From the NCBI RefSeq assembly GCF_008704205.1, contig NZ_VXLC01000008.1, forward strand, positions 310,001-374,000: DNA of 64,000 nucleotides, read 5' to 3'. The stretch's first letter is position 1. Every line of letters begins with the position of its first letter. The notes under the pieces are model-generated. The model saw only the letters and a program-made list of their open reading frames with translations, did no database searches and was not told where the DNA came from. The position numbers and the translations under genes are program-made. Below, piece by piece: positions 1 through 8,678 of this stretch. Source of the stretch: Nocardia colli (GTDB taxonomy: Bacteria > Actinomycetota > Actinomycetes > Mycobacteriales > Mycobacteriaceae).

Positions 1-753
1 GTGCTCGGCGAACTGCTCGGGCTCGAAGCGGCCGAACGCGAAACCCTGCTCGGCTGGGCGACTTCGACGCTCCTCCCCTCCGCCGATCCTCCGCGCGCTC
101 GCGACACGCTGACCACCATGCTCGCGATCATCACCGCGACAACGGAACAGGGACGGGCAACGCGCGCCGACACGCTGCTCGGCCGGCTGGTAGCGGCACA
201 CGACGACACCGGCTCCCCGTCCGCGGACGAGCTCGCCGGGTTGCTGTTCTACCTCCTGTTCGTCTGGTACGAGGTGCTCGTAGACCTGATCGCCGGCTCG
301 GTGCTGACGCTGCTCGGCCGCCCGGATCAGCTGCGTATCCTGCGCGACACCACCGAAAAACCCTCAGCGGTGGACGAATTGCTGCGTTACCTGTCGCCGC
401 AGGTCCTCGCCGGTCCACGCTTCGCCACCACCGACCTGACCATCGGCGGGCAAACCATCCACGCCGGTCAGACCGTCCTGCTGTGCCTCGCCTCAGCGAA
501 CCGCGACCCCGAAATCTTCGACCGCCCGGACGAATTGGACCTCGCCCGCGCACCCCACGCCCAACTCGGCCTCGGCTACGGCCTGCACGCCTGCCTGGGC
601 AACGCGCTGGTGCGCACGCTCACCGCGACGGCCCTCGACCACATCTTCACCCGCTGGCCGGGCACCACATTGACGGTGGACGAGCGAGATATCGCGTGGC
701 GCTCGGGCTTTCGGCATCGCGGACCGTTCACGCTGCCGGTGAAGCTCGGCTGA
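1..753 (+). CDS. Cytochrome P450, C-terminal part, atypical I-helix
   Basis: This is the C-terminal 250 residues of a cytochrome P450 whose 5' end lies left of the window; the GTG at base 1 is probably internal. The ExxR motif is seen as ELLR (residues 126-129). The heme loop LGYGLHACLG carries the Cys ligand near residue 198, with Leu in place of the usual first Phe. The I-helix (about 81-100) lacks the usual AGxxT: aligned on the following DLI, both threonines are replaced by Val-Leu and Trp-Tyr replaces the small residues. The oxygen-activation site is therefore altered, so ordinary monooxygenase chemistry is uncertain. Substrate unknown. Confidence 0.85.
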   Translation: MLGELLGLEAAERETLLGWATSTLLPSADPPRARDTLTTMLAIITATTEQGRATRADTLLGRLVAAHDDTGSPSADELAGLLFYLLFVWYEVLVDLIAGSVLTLLGRPDQLRILRDTTEKPSAVDELLRYLSPQVLAGPRFATTDLTIGGQTIHAGQTVLLCLASANRDPEIFDRPDELDLARAPHAQLGLGYGLHACLGNALVRTLTATALDHIFTRWPGTTLTVDERDIAWRSGFRHRGPFTLPVKLG

Positions 754-760
754 TTCGCCG

Positions 761-1756
761 TTACCGGTACCGGATGGGCTCCGGGATGCGCCTGGCGGGA
801 ACCAATTCCCACCAGGTCACGCAGCGCCACACCCATTCGACGGGGCCGTAGCGGAAGAGTTTGAGCCAGGCCCAGCTGGCGAGCGCTTGGATGGTGATGA
901 TCGCGGCGGCCAAGGCGAGGAGGATGCCGTACTTGGCGGTTCCGGCGAGGGCGAGGTGGGGTTCGGCGAGGAGGATCAGTGCGGTGGCGGTGAGGTAGTT
1001 GGTCAAGGCCATTCGGCCCATCGGTTCCAAGATCTCGGACAGGACGCTGCCGGTTTCGGTGCGTAAGACCAGGAGTAGGCCGGTCAGGTAGGCGAGAGCG
1101 CCGAGGAGACCCGCGATCGGCGGGGCGTTGCTGATCAGGAGGTCGAGGTAGGGGACGCGGTACTCCCACATCGCGGTCAGGACCGCCGCGGGGAGGGCCA
1201 GCGCGAACACGGCGGCGATCTGCCAGCCGCGGTCTTCGAGGGTGTCGGGGATGCCGTAGCGGGCGGTGGCCAAGCCGAGCAGGAAGAGTCCGGGGACGAG
1301 GCCGAAGCCGCCGCCGAGGGTGACCGCGACACCGATGGTCGCGGCGAGGCCGGCGACCAGTATCGCCAGGCGGGGCAGGCCGGCGGCGGGCAGCAGGATC
1401 ACCAAGCCGACGAGCGCGTAGGGCAGGAGCGCTTCGCCGGGCTGGAACTGGTGGTGGATGAGGCCGAGGACGCCGAGTGCGACGAGCCGACGGATCAGGA
1501 CGAGGCGCGGGCGGTCGGTGCGCTGGGCGGCGCTGTCCAGGAACAGCGCGAAGCTCAGGCCGAACAGGAACGAGAAGATCGGGAAGAAGCGGCCCTCGAA
1601 CAGCACCGAGAGCAGGTGCCGCAGCGGGATCATCTCGCCGGGCGCGCGCACCACGGCCATGTCGGTGAGCTGCCAGATGTTGACCACGAGAATCCCGCAC
1701 AGGGCGAATCCGCGCACGGCGTCGAGCTCACGGATGCGGCCTGTGTCGGAGTTCAT
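761..1756 (-). CDS. DUF418 family multi-pass membrane protein
   Basis: About 331 residues with many hydrophobic helices, beginning ELDAVRGFALCGILVVNI, typical of DUF418 membrane proteins, and ending with the family's conserved Trp-rich tail (PVEWVWR, CVTWWELVP). The start is set at the ATG at 1756 because the 12 upstream in-frame residues do not look like family sequence. The function of DUF418 is not established; a transport or acyl-transfer role is sometimes suggested. It is divergent from the MarR/OhrR regulator, with 120 bases between them, and could be under its control. Confidence 0.85.
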   Translation of the reverse strand: MNSDTGRIRELDAVRGFALCGILVVNIWQLTDMAVVRAPGEMIPLRHLLSVLFEGRFFPIFSFLFGLSFALFLDSAAQRTDRPRLVLIRRLVALGVLGLIHHQFQPGEALLPYALVGLVILLPAAGLPRLAILVAGLAATIGVAVTLGGGFGLVPGLFLLGLATARYGIPDTLEDRGWQIAAVFALALPAAVLTAMWEYRVPYLDLLISNAPPIAGLLGALAYLTGLLLVLRTETGSVLSEILEPMGRMALTNYLTATALILLAEPHLALAGTAKYGILLALAAAIITIQALASWAWLKLFRYGPVEWVWRCVTWWELVPARRIPEPIRYR

Positions 1757-1826
1757 GTGTCTCAAACTAACGATCACCCGCGCCGGAACCACGCTTCTCC
1801 GACGTGATGTCGCCCATATACTTCAT

Positions 1827-1847
1827 GCACTAACTGTTTGTGCGTTA
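1827..1847. promoter_or_regulatory. Candidate operator between DUF418 gene and ohrR-like gene
   Basis: The AT-rich divergent region holds interlocking inverted repeats: GCAC at 1827-1830 with GTGC at 1840-1843, and TAAC at 1831-1834 with GTTA at 1844-1847. It lies 30 bases before the regulator start, where MarR/OhrR proteins commonly autoregulate. The arms are short, so this is tentative. Confidence 0.35.
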
Positions 1848-1876
1848 ATCTTAATGGTAGGTCGACAGGAGGACAG

Positions 1877-2317
1877 ATGGACGATCCGTTGCAGCTCGAC
1901 CGCCAGGTGTGCTTCGCCTTAGCGGTGGCCAATCGCGCGGTGCTCGGCGTGTATCGGCCGCTGCTGGAACCGCTCGGCCTCACCCACCCGCAGTATCTGG
2001 TGATGCTCGCGCTGTGGGGCGAGGCGCCGATGTCGGTGAAGGCGATCGCCGAGGCCATTCAGCTGGACTCGCCGACGCTCTCGCCGCTGCTCAAGCGGTT
2101 GGAGAGCGCCGGGCTCATCACCCGCGAACGGGACAGCCGAGACGAACGGAACCTGGTCGTGAAGCTGACCGAGGCCGGTGCCGCGCTGCGCAAGCAGGCG
2201 GAAAAGATCCCGCCCGCGGTGGTCGAGCGGCTCGGCGTCACCCTCGCCGATCTCGAGGAACTGCGCGAGGTCCTCACCCGCGTCAACGAGGCCGCGCGTC
2301 GAACGATCACCGTCTAG
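1877..2317 (+). CDS. ohrR: MarR family regulator, OhrR type
   Basis: A 146-residue winged-helix regulator. The N-terminal LDRQVCFALAVANR places Cys12 where OhrR proteins carry their peroxide-sensing cysteine, and VYRPLLEPLGLTHPQYLVML supplies the Tyr pair around it. The wing and recognition helix follow (SPTLSPLLKRLESAGLI, RDERNLVVKLT). The ATG at 1877 is chosen because AGGAGG lies just upstream at about 1868. OhrR represses organic-hydroperoxide resistance genes and is released on cysteine oxidation. No ohr peroxidase gene is visible beside it, so its target here may be the divergent DUF418 gene or the downstream DUF5313 gene (18-base gap). Confidence 0.85.
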   Translation: MDDPLQLDRQVCFALAVANRAVLGVYRPLLEPLGLTHPQYLVMLALWGEAPMSVKAIAEAIQLDSPTLSPLLKRLESAGLITRERDSRDERNLVVKLTEAGAALRKQAEKIPPAVVERLGVTLADLEELREVLTRVNEAARRTITV

Positions 2318-2335
2318 CTCTCGTCAGGAGTGCGA

Positions 2336-2716
2336 ATGTCCCGAAAATCACGGCGGCCCAATCCCATCCAGTGGATCGGCTATGCGTTCGGCCGCCGCCT
2401 GCCCGACTCGATGCTGGACTGGGTGCGCAACGACCTGGCCGGAAAGCACGCGACCACCCGGCACATCGTGCGCGGCATGATCCCGTTCACCCCGCTGTTC
2501 GTCGTCTTCCTGCTCTTCCCCGGCGAGCTGTGGCTGCGCGGTGCGATGGTGCTGCTCGCAGTGCTGCTCGCGCTGTTCTACACCGCGGCCTTCATGCCGA
2601 TGAACCGCGCGCACCGCCTCGCCAAGCACGGCCTGCCCGCCGACCTGGAAAACCCGGAGCGCGCCCACCGCCGCGCCCTCGAACGCGCGAAGTACGCAGC
2701 ACAACACCCACATTGA
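2336..2716 (+). CDS. DUF5313 family membrane protein
   Basis: A 126-residue protein with a basic N-terminus (SRKSRRPNPIQWIGYAFGRRLP), two hydrophobic segments in the middle (about 47-83) and a charged C-terminal tail. This pattern fits the actinobacterial DUF5313 family; function unknown. The ATG at 2336 is preferred over the GTG at 2330 because CAGGAG ends five bases before it. It follows the OhrR-like regulator closely and is probably cotranscribed with it. Confidence 0.75.
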   Translation: MSRKSRRPNPIQWIGYAFGRRLPDSMLDWVRNDLAGKHATTRHIVRGMIPFTPLFVVFLLFPGELWLRGAMVLLAVLLALFYTAAFMPMNRAHRLAKHGLPADLENPERAHRRALERAKYAAQHPH

Positions 2717-2764
2717 CGATTGCCGCGCACCAGTCGTGCCGCTGCGCCTGGAATTGCTGGCAAT

Positions 2765-4015
2765 TCATTGCGCAGGTTGATGATTCGTGCGCGGGGGCCA
2801 GACGGTAGTCAAGCGCAGGCGTTGGTGGCGGCGGACGAAGATGCTCGGGACCCAGTGGGCCGCATCGGGCAGCAGGTGGAACTCGTCGGTGCGTTCGAGT
2901 AGCGCGGTCAGGGCAATTCGGGCTTCCAGTCGCGCCAATGCCGCACCGACGCAGAAGTGGATGCCCTTGCCGAAGGCCAGATGTCCGCGCGGGACAGGAC
3001 GATTCAGCCGGATCTCGTCCGGCTCGGCGAATACCGCCGGGTCGCGATTCGCGGCACCCCACATCAGCAGCAGGTGACTGCCCGTGGGCAACTCGACGCC
3101 GCCCAACTCGGTGGTGGCGACGACATGGCGGTGATGCGCCCGGAACGGCGATTCCAGCCGCAGTGCCTCCTCCAGGAATGGTTCGAGCAGGTCCGGCTGC
3201 GCGCGGACCCGGCGCTGCATGGACTGATCGGAAGCGAGCAGCCGGGCGGCATTGCCGAGCAGGCCCGCGGTGGATTCGCCACCTGCGCCGACCAATTGGA
3301 CCAGGATCAGGACGGCGACCTCGCGGCTGAGGTCGCCTGCGGCGCACGCGCGGGCCAGGTCACCGAGCAGGTCGTCCTGCGGCGCAGCGCAAGCAATCGC
3401 GAGCTTCTCGTACAGGTAGCCCGCTAACTCGACCGACGCCGTGACGACCGCGCCGAGCCGCTCGGTCGTGACCACACCGGCGAGCAGCTCGGTGCTGGTG
3501 TATCCCCAATTCATCAGCCGCACAACATCGCTGTCCGGCAGGCCGATCAGGCCGGCGACCACGGTCATCGGCAGCTGATCGCCTATCGCCGACATCCACT
3601 CGATACCTTCGCCGTCGAATCCCTTCTCCCACAGCCGATCCACGGTCACGGTGATGGTCGGCTCCAGTGCCCGAATGCGTTTCGCGACCAAGGTAGGCAA
3701 CACCAGCTTCCGCTGCCGCAGGTGCGCGGGGTCGTCGCCGGTGGCGAGCACGTGCACGGCGTCGCGGCGGTCATCCAGCCCGAACACCGTCGCGGACCCG
3801 TCCGGCTGACGAACCAGCGCGCCGGTCAGGTTCGAGGAGAAGTCCGTCGTCCGGGCGGTCGCCTCGACCACCAGATCCCACCGGCTCACCAGGAAGAAAT
3901 CGGTGCCGGCCACCCGATGCACCGGTGCGTCCGCGCGCAGCCGCGCATAGAGCGGGTACGGGTCGTCGAGCAGGCCCGGCTCGAACAGATCGATCGCGTC
4001 CAGCGCATTGGTCAT
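2765..4015 (-). CDS. Cytochrome P450
   Basis: A complete 416-residue bacterial P450. Motifs: I-helix AGGEST (234-239) with the conserved acidic-Thr pair, ExxR as EALR (273-276), and heme loop AFGKGIHFCVG with Cys345. The start at the ATG 4015 gives the usual N-terminus (DLFEPGLLDDPYPLYARLR); a longer frame upstream to 4366 overlaps the divergent TetR gene and has no family similarity. No ferredoxin or reductase gene is adjacent, so electrons must come from elsewhere. The divergent TetR gene and a perfect palindrome between them suggest ligand-controlled expression. Substrate cannot be told. Confidence 0.92.
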   Translation of the reverse strand: MTNALDAIDLFEPGLLDDPYPLYARLRADAPVHRVAGTDFFLVSRWDLVVEATARTTDFSSNLTGALVRQPDGSATVFGLDDRRDAVHVLATGDDPAHLRQRKLVLPTLVAKRIRALEPTITVTVDRLWEKGFDGEGIEWMSAIGDQLPMTVVAGLIGLPDSDVVRLMNWGYTSTELLAGVVTTERLGAVVTASVELAGYLYEKLAIACAAPQDDLLGDLARACAAGDLSREVAVLILVQLVGAGGESTAGLLGNAARLLASDQSMQRRVRAQPDLLEPFLEEALRLESPFRAHHRHVVATTELGGVELPTGSHLLLMWGAANRDPAVFAEPDEIRLNRPVPRGHLAFGKGIHFCVGAALARLEARIALTALLERTDEFHLLPDAAHWVPSIFVRRHQRLRLTTVWPPRTNHQPAQ

Positions 4016-4188
4016 CGCCGCCGCCTTTCCGTTGGGCCGATATCTGTTTCTCTGCAACAGATTTCGCATGTTCCGCGGCCGAGTCAACCGTTTAGGAAAA
4101 GTGAGAATCGACTGGTCAGCGCCGCTATCGGTGTCTGTCTCAGGGATCGGGAACACCTGCGCATTCCTGTGGCAGACTGGGTGCATTC

Positions 4189-4203
4189 GTCTCACCGTGA
4201 GAC
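4189..4203. promoter_or_regulatory. Perfect 15-bp palindrome, likely TetR operator
   Basis: GTCTCAC-C-GTGAGAC forms seven-base arms around one base. It lies 40 bases before the TetR start and 173 bases before the P450 start. A half-site (GTCTCAG) is at 4137-4143. The geometry fits a TetR dimer operator for the divergent pair. Otherwise the 228-base intergenic region holds no recognisable gene. Confidence 0.6.
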
Positions 4204-4243
4204 AAAATATTTGAACCGTATCTCGCCTGAATCGGGGTTCCTG

Positions 4244-4798
4244 ATGACCCGGCAACCGGACTGGCTGGCCGGCGGCGACCGCCGCGAGCTCGCCGTCGAA
4301 CGCATCCACGCGGCAGCCGCCGAGCTGATCGCCCGTGCCGGAATGGGCGGACTGAACATCGACCACGTCGCCGCGCAGGCAGGCTGCTCGCGGGCGACGG
4401 TCTACCGCTACGTCGGCGGGAAGTCGGCCTTACGCGAGGCGGTGCTGGCGGCGGCGACGGCCCGGACCGCCCAGCTCATTCGACGGTCGGTCGCACCGTT
4501 CAGCGGACCCGAACGGGTGACGCAGGCGATCCTCGAGTCGCTGGCGGTGATCCGGGCCGACCCGGTGGTGGTCGCGTTCCTGAACGCCAGTACCCCGCGG
4601 GAGATCGACGGGTTCCTCGCGGGCAATCCCCGCCTCGCCGACGCCGCCGTCGACCTCACCGGAATCGCCACCGCCGACCCCGCCGCTGGGCAGTGGATCG
4701 TCCGGGTGGTGCTGTCACTGTTGTTTTGGCCCGCAACCGATCCCGCCACGGAGCGGGCGCTGGTCGAACGGTTCGTCGTACCCACTTTCGCCGCATAG
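4244..4798 (+). CDS. TetR family transcriptional regulator
   Basis: A 184-residue TetR protein. The DNA-binding helix-turn-helix spans about residues 18-62 (AAAELIARAGMGGLNIDHVA, then AGCSRATVYRYVGGKSALREAV); the remainder is a variable ligand domain. The ATG at 4244 follows the palindrome at 4189-4203. It is divergent from the P450 and probably represses it and itself. The ligand is unknown. Confidence 0.88.
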   Translation: MTRQPDWLAGGDRRELAVERIHAAAAELIARAGMGGLNIDHVAAQAGCSRATVYRYVGGKSALREAVLAAATARTAQLIRRSVAPFSGPERVTQAILESLAVIRADPVVVAFLNASTPREIDGFLAGNPRLADAAVDLTGIATADPAAGQWIVRVVLSLLFWPATDPATERALVERFVVPTFAA

Positions 4799-4807
4799 CA
4801 ACCACAC

Positions 4808-5692
4808 TCAGCGCAGGGCCCACGGCGCGATGTCCTGCACCGCGAAGTAGCCGTCGTCGTCGAGATCGTCGTCGTCCAGGAAGTCCAGCCAATTGCGCAC
4901 GGCGCGAACGAGAGTCCATGCTCTGGCCCGGTCGGGGTCGAGACCCGCGCCGTCGACGATCGCGGCGAACCGGTCGTCCAGCGAGGACTCCGAGCGGCGA
5001 TTCCAGATCAGCGACAGGGTGGTGAACTCGGGGTCGCCGACGAGTGGTTTGGGATCGATCACCAGCCAGGGTTCACGGGTGCCGCCCAGCACGTTCTCGT
5101 AGTGCAGGTCCTCGTTCGCCAGGAGCCGGGCGGCACTGGGGCCCAACTGATTACATGCTTCGACGGCCGCATCCAGCAGCTTGCGCGGGAACGGCTCGCC
5201 GAGGCGCTGCCAGTCCTGCGGCAGCTCCACCGCATGGCGTTCGGCCTCGGTCCGCAGGTCGCGGCCGAGTCCCGGCGGGGCCGGGATCGCGAGCCGGCGG
5301 AGCAGGCCGGCGGCGATCCGCACGGCGTCGTCGATCGGCTCGGTCTCCAGCGACCTGCTCGAATCCAGGCGTTCCAGCAGCAGCACGCCGCGCTCGGGAT
5401 CGCTGTCGAGCAGTCGCACCGCACCCACCCCGCCCCAGGTGGCGAGCGCGAGCGGTTCGTCGCGGGTCTCTGGCTCCACCATGCTCATTTTCAGCACGAC
5501 CGCGGTGCCGTCGGCCATGGTGGCGGGCAGCACCAGCCCGACGTAGCCGTACATCGCGGAGCCATCGAGGCTCAGTTGCCAGCGTTGCCGGAATTCCTCG
5601 GCCAGCGCGGGCAGACCGGCCAGCCAGGGCCGCGCCTCCTCCCCCGCGGTTCGGGCGATGTGCTCGGCGAATGACTCGGGAACAATGCTCAC
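4808..5692 (-). CDS. Aminoglycoside/hydroxyurea phosphotransferase family kinase (copy 1)
   Basis: A 294-residue protein of the APH(6)/hydroxyurea kinase type. Visible: nucleotide-binding lysine in AVVLK (about 68), catalytic loop NEDLHYENV with Asp195 and Asn200, and metal-binding VIDPKP (Asp213). The first loop residue is Asn where many members have His. GTG at 5692 is the start. It may phosphorylate an antibiotic or another small molecule; resistance is not proven. A paralogue lies at 8679-9563 with the same start context. Confidence 0.82.
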   Translation of the reverse strand: MSIVPESFAEHIARTAGEEARPWLAGLPALAEEFRQRWQLSLDGSAMYGYVGLVLPATMADGTAVVLKMSMVEPETRDEPLALATWGGVGAVRLLDSDPERGVLLLERLDSSRSLETEPIDDAVRIAAGLLRRLAIPAPPGLGRDLRTEAERHAVELPQDWQRLGEPFPRKLLDAAVEACNQLGPSAARLLANEDLHYENVLGGTREPWLVIDPKPLVGDPEFTTLSLIWNRRSESSLDDRFAAIVDGAGLDPDRARAWTLVRAVRNWLDFLDDDDLDDDGYFAVQDIAPWALR

Positions 5693-5724
5693 CTATCGAG
5701 CCTCTCAGCCGTGTCCAGCCAATT

Positions 5725-6369
5725 TCAGGTGCCGCGCACGCCGAGGACGGCCAGTTGGACGCGGTTGGTGGTGCCGGTTTTGGTCATCAGGTTGGTGATG
5801 TGGGTCTTGACGGTGGTGACGCCGAGGTGCAGGCGGTCGGCGATGTCGGCGTTGGCCAGGCCCTCAGCGACCAGGGCGAGTACCTCGGATTCGCGGGTGG
5901 TCAGGCCGTCCGGTGCGACGGGTGCGCGCGGCGGCGGCACGGTGCGGGCGGCCAGGGCGGAGTCGACCACGCGGCGGAGGATATCGGGCGAGAAGGGGTG
6001 ATCGCCGGCGGCGGCGCGGTGGATGCCGTCCAGGAGGTCGGTGGGTGAGGCGTCCTTGACCAGGAAGCCGCAGGCGCCCGCGGCCAGCGCCGGGTAGAGG
6101 TGATCGTCGTCGTCGAAGGTGGTGAGGGCGAGCACGCGGGCGGCGGGCCGGTTGGCGAGAATCGCTGCGGTGGCGCGGATTCCGTCCATGCCGGGCATGC
6201 GGAGATCCATCAGGATCACGTCGGGGGTCAGTTGTTCGGCGAGGCGGACGGCGTCGGTGCCGGTGGCGGCCTCCCCCACCACGTCCAGGCCGTCGTCGGT
6301 CTGGCAGAGCATGCGCAGGCCCGCGCGGACCAGGTGCTGGTCGTCGACGATGAGCACGCGAATCGTCAT
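5725..6369 (-). CDS. Response regulator, NarL/LuxR type
   Basis: A 214-residue two-domain regulator. The receiver domain (MTIRVLIVDDQHLVRAGLRM) has phosphoacceptor Asp in ILMDLRMPGMDG and conserved Lys in FLVKDAS. The C-terminal LuxR helix-turn-helix is LTTRESEVLALVAEGLANADIA to VKTHITNLMTK. Its ATG at 6369 overlaps the stop of the upstream histidine kinase (ATGA), so the two are translationally coupled and form a two-component pair. Targets unknown; the adjacent kinases and Tat-exported dehydrogenase are candidates. Confidence 0.93.
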   Translation of the reverse strand: MTIRVLIVDDQHLVRAGLRMLCQTDDGLDVVGEAATGTDAVRLAEQLTPDVILMDLRMPGMDGIRATAAILANRPAARVLALTTFDDDDHLYPALAAGACGFLVKDASPTDLLDGIHRAAAGDHPFSPDILRRVVDSALAARTVPPPRAPVAPDGLTTRESEVLALVAEGLANADIADRLHLGVTTVKTHITNLMTKTGTTNRVQLAVLGVRGT

Positions 6370-7532
6370 GGCCGCACCGGCCTGCCGAGCGGAAGGCGCG
6401 CGGCGAGTTGCCATTGCGCGCCGACGCGGGCGGCGATGCAGTCGCCGCCGAGCAGTTCGACGCGCTCGTGCAAGCCGATCAGGCCGAGCCCGTGGCCGCC
6501 GGATCGGTGTGCGGCCGAACCGTTGCCGGCGCCGGACGGAGTTCCGTTGTCGCGCAAGGTGAACCGGACATCGTCATCCTGCATGGCAATGGTCAGCCAC
6601 GCTTTCGTTCCCGCCCCGGCGTGTTTCGCGATGTTCGAGATGCCCTCCTGAGTGAGGCGCAGCAGCGTAAGGGCAAGTACCGCATCGACTTCGACGATGT
6701 CGTCGGTCACCTCGGCCTCGACGGTGATCCCGGACTGCCGCGCGCGATCCAGCACCGCGGTGAGTGCGGCGGGCAGGTCGGCGGGGGCGAGGAAGGAGTC
6801 GCCGGTCATCGCCGGGTCGCGCAGGATGGCGACCAGTCTGCGCAGGTCGGTGAGGGTTTCTTTGCCGCTGGCGTGGATGTCGTCGAGGACCTCGAGTGCG
6901 CCGGGTGGCGCGTCGGGCATGGCATGCCGGGCGACGCCGACCCGCAGCACGGTCGAGGACACGTGGTGGGCGATCAGGTCGTGCAATTCCCTGGCGATGG
7001 CGGTGCGCTCGACGGCGCGGGCCGCGGCGACCTCGGCGTCGCGGCGCTGGGCGATCTCGTGTGCTTCGCGGCGCGCGTGGTCGGCGCCCTCGCGCGCGGT
7101 GCGCAGCAGGATGCCGATCAGCACCGGTGCGCCCGCCATGACCACGGCGCGATAACCGTTCGCGGCCAGATCACCGCTGGGATGCAGGAGGTAGGCACCG
7201 GCCAGCGCGCACGCGGCCAGCCACGGTTGCCAGCCGGATCGGCGCGCGGACAACTCGATCAGTGCGATCGCGGCGGCCACCTTGGCCACCATCGGACCGG
7301 TATCGCCGATCTCGAAGCCGAGCAGCAAGAGCCCGCTCACCAGGATCGACGTGCCGAACGGCCAGCGAATCGCGCCCGCCGTCGCCAGCACCGCGAGCGC
7401 GCCGATCGCCCAGTCCAGCAGGCTCGGCCGATCGGCGAGGAACACCAGATACCCCGCCGCGGCCACCGCGAGCACCAGCATCCGCACCGGCAGGAACCGC
7501 GCGTCGAGCCACGATTCCACGCCACGCGTCAC
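6366..7532 (-). CDS. Sensor histidine kinase, NarL-partner (HisKA_3) type
   Basis: About 388 residues: four to six hydrophobic segments in the first 150 residues, a short coiled stretch, the dimerisation and phosphoacceptor box ERTAIARELHDLIAHHVSS, then an ATPase domain with LTQEGISNIAKHA (N box) and GHGLGLIGLHERV (G box). It senses at the membrane and phosphorylates the overlapping response regulator. The start is uncertain: GTG at 7532 follows GGCGGAA, while GTGs at 7547 and 7550 are alternatives and the open frame reaches 7739 without family-like sequence. Divergent from the dehydrogenase gene at 7677. Confidence 0.88.
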   Translation of the reverse strand: MTRGVESWLDARFLPVRMLVLAVAAAGYLVFLADRPSLLDWAIGALAVLATAGAIRWPFGTSILVSGLLLLGFEIGDTGPMVAKVAAAIALIELSARRSGWQPWLAACALAGAYLLHPSGDLAANGYRAVVMAGAPVLIGILLRTAREGADHARREAHEIAQRRDAEVAAARAVERTAIARELHDLIAHHVSSTVLRVGVARHAMPDAPPGALEVLDDIHASGKETLTDLRRLVAILRDPAMTGDSFLAPADLPAALTAVLDRARQSGITVEAEVTDDIVEVDAVLALTLLRLTQEGISNIAKHAGAGTKAWLTIAMQDDDVRFTLRDNGTPSGAGNGSAAHRSGGHGLGLIGLHERVELLGGDCIAARVGAQWQLAARLPLGRPVRP

Positions 7533-7676
7533 TTCCGCCGATCGCACCACGTCCTCATCATGCCGCGCGCCGAGACCGCCCGGCTCCTCCCGCCGGAGGA
7601 GCGGCCTCCTCCGGGCGGCCGGGATTCGGGCCCGCGGGCGGAGTCGCCGGAGAGCGATTGCCGAGAAGGTGAGGGC

Positions 7677-8675
7677 ATGACGAACGAAATCGACCCGGTG
7701 CCCGCGTCCGACGGCGGCGAACCGCACAACTCGACCCAACCCGCCGCGGGATCCGACAAGTCGCGGCCGAGCCGCAGGCGGCTACTCGGCACGATGGCGG
7801 CATCCGGTCTCGCGGTCGGTGCGGTCGCGGGTCTGGCCGGCGGCGTTGCGCTGGGCGCGAATTCCAACCCGCCGAAGTTCACGCCCACCGCGCTGCGGCG
7901 GTTCGCGGGCAAGACCGTGCTGATCACCGGGGCGACCTCGGGCATCGGCGCGGCGGCGGCGCAGCTGTTCGCGGCCGAAGGCGGGCGGGTCGCGTTCTGC
8001 GGGCGACGCGAGGACCGCGGCCGTGCGGTGGAGCGCGAGATCCGCGCGGCAGGCGGCGAGGCGACCTACATCCGCGCGGACGTCCTGATCGAGGAGGACG
8101 TGCGCAATTTCGTCGACTCGGCCGTGAAAACCTATGGCGGACTGGATGTCGCGTTCAACAACGCCGGCATCACCGTGCAGAAGAAGCTGCACGAGTACAG
8201 CACCGCGGACTTCGACCGGGTGCTGAACACCAACCTGCGCGGCACCTTCCTCGCGATGAAATACGAAGTGCCGCACATGCTGCGCAACGGCGGCACCATC
8301 GTGGTCACCTCGTCGAGCAACGCGCTCGCCACCGACGCCGGACGCGGCGCCTACACCGCGAGCAAGCGCGGCCTGGTCGGCCTGGTGCAGGCCGCGGCCC
8401 TGGACTACGCATCCAGCGGCATCCGGGTCAACGCGCTCGTCCCCGGCACCACGGACACCGAATTGGTGCGCCGGGCAGGCGGATTCGAGAACATCCCGGA
8501 TGACGTGTACCAGGTGATGATGAAACAGTGGGCGAGCAGCAATGTTCCAGGCCTCGGCCGGCTGGCGACGGCAGCCGAGATCGCCGCGTTCGCGCTCACC
8601 CTGGCCTCCCCCGAGCACCCGTATCTCACCGGCGCCCAGCTGGTCATCGACGGCGGAAAGACCGCGCACGCCTGA
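7677..8675 (+). CDS. Tat-signal short-chain dehydrogenase/reductase
   Basis: A 332-residue SDR with an unusual 75-residue extension: a polar region, then SRRRLLG and a hydrophobic alanine/glycine stretch, a twin-arginine export signal. The Rossmann glycine motif TGATSGIG, NNAG, catalytic Ser in VVTSSSNA and YTASK complete a classical SDR. The ATG at 7677 has GAAGGTGAGG just upstream. Export through Tat fits a protein folded with NAD(P) in the cytoplasm, but an extracytoplasmic SDR is rare. It is divergent from the histidine kinase gene and may belong to its regulon. Confidence 0.88.
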   Translation: MTNEIDPVPASDGGEPHNSTQPAAGSDKSRPSRRRLLGTMAASGLAVGAVAGLAGGVALGANSNPPKFTPTALRRFAGKTVLITGATSGIGAAAAQLFAAEGGRVAFCGRREDRGRAVEREIRAAGGEATYIRADVLIEEDVRNFVDSAVKTYGGLDVAFNNAGITVQKKLHEYSTADFDRVLNTNLRGTFLAMKYEVPHMLRNGGTIVVTSSSNALATDAGRGAYTASKRGLVGLVQAAALDYASSGIRVNALVPGTTDTELVRRAGGFENIPDDVYQVMMKQWASSNVPGLGRLATAAEIAAFALTLASPEHPYLTGAQLVIDGGKTAHA

Positions 8676-8678
8676 GGA

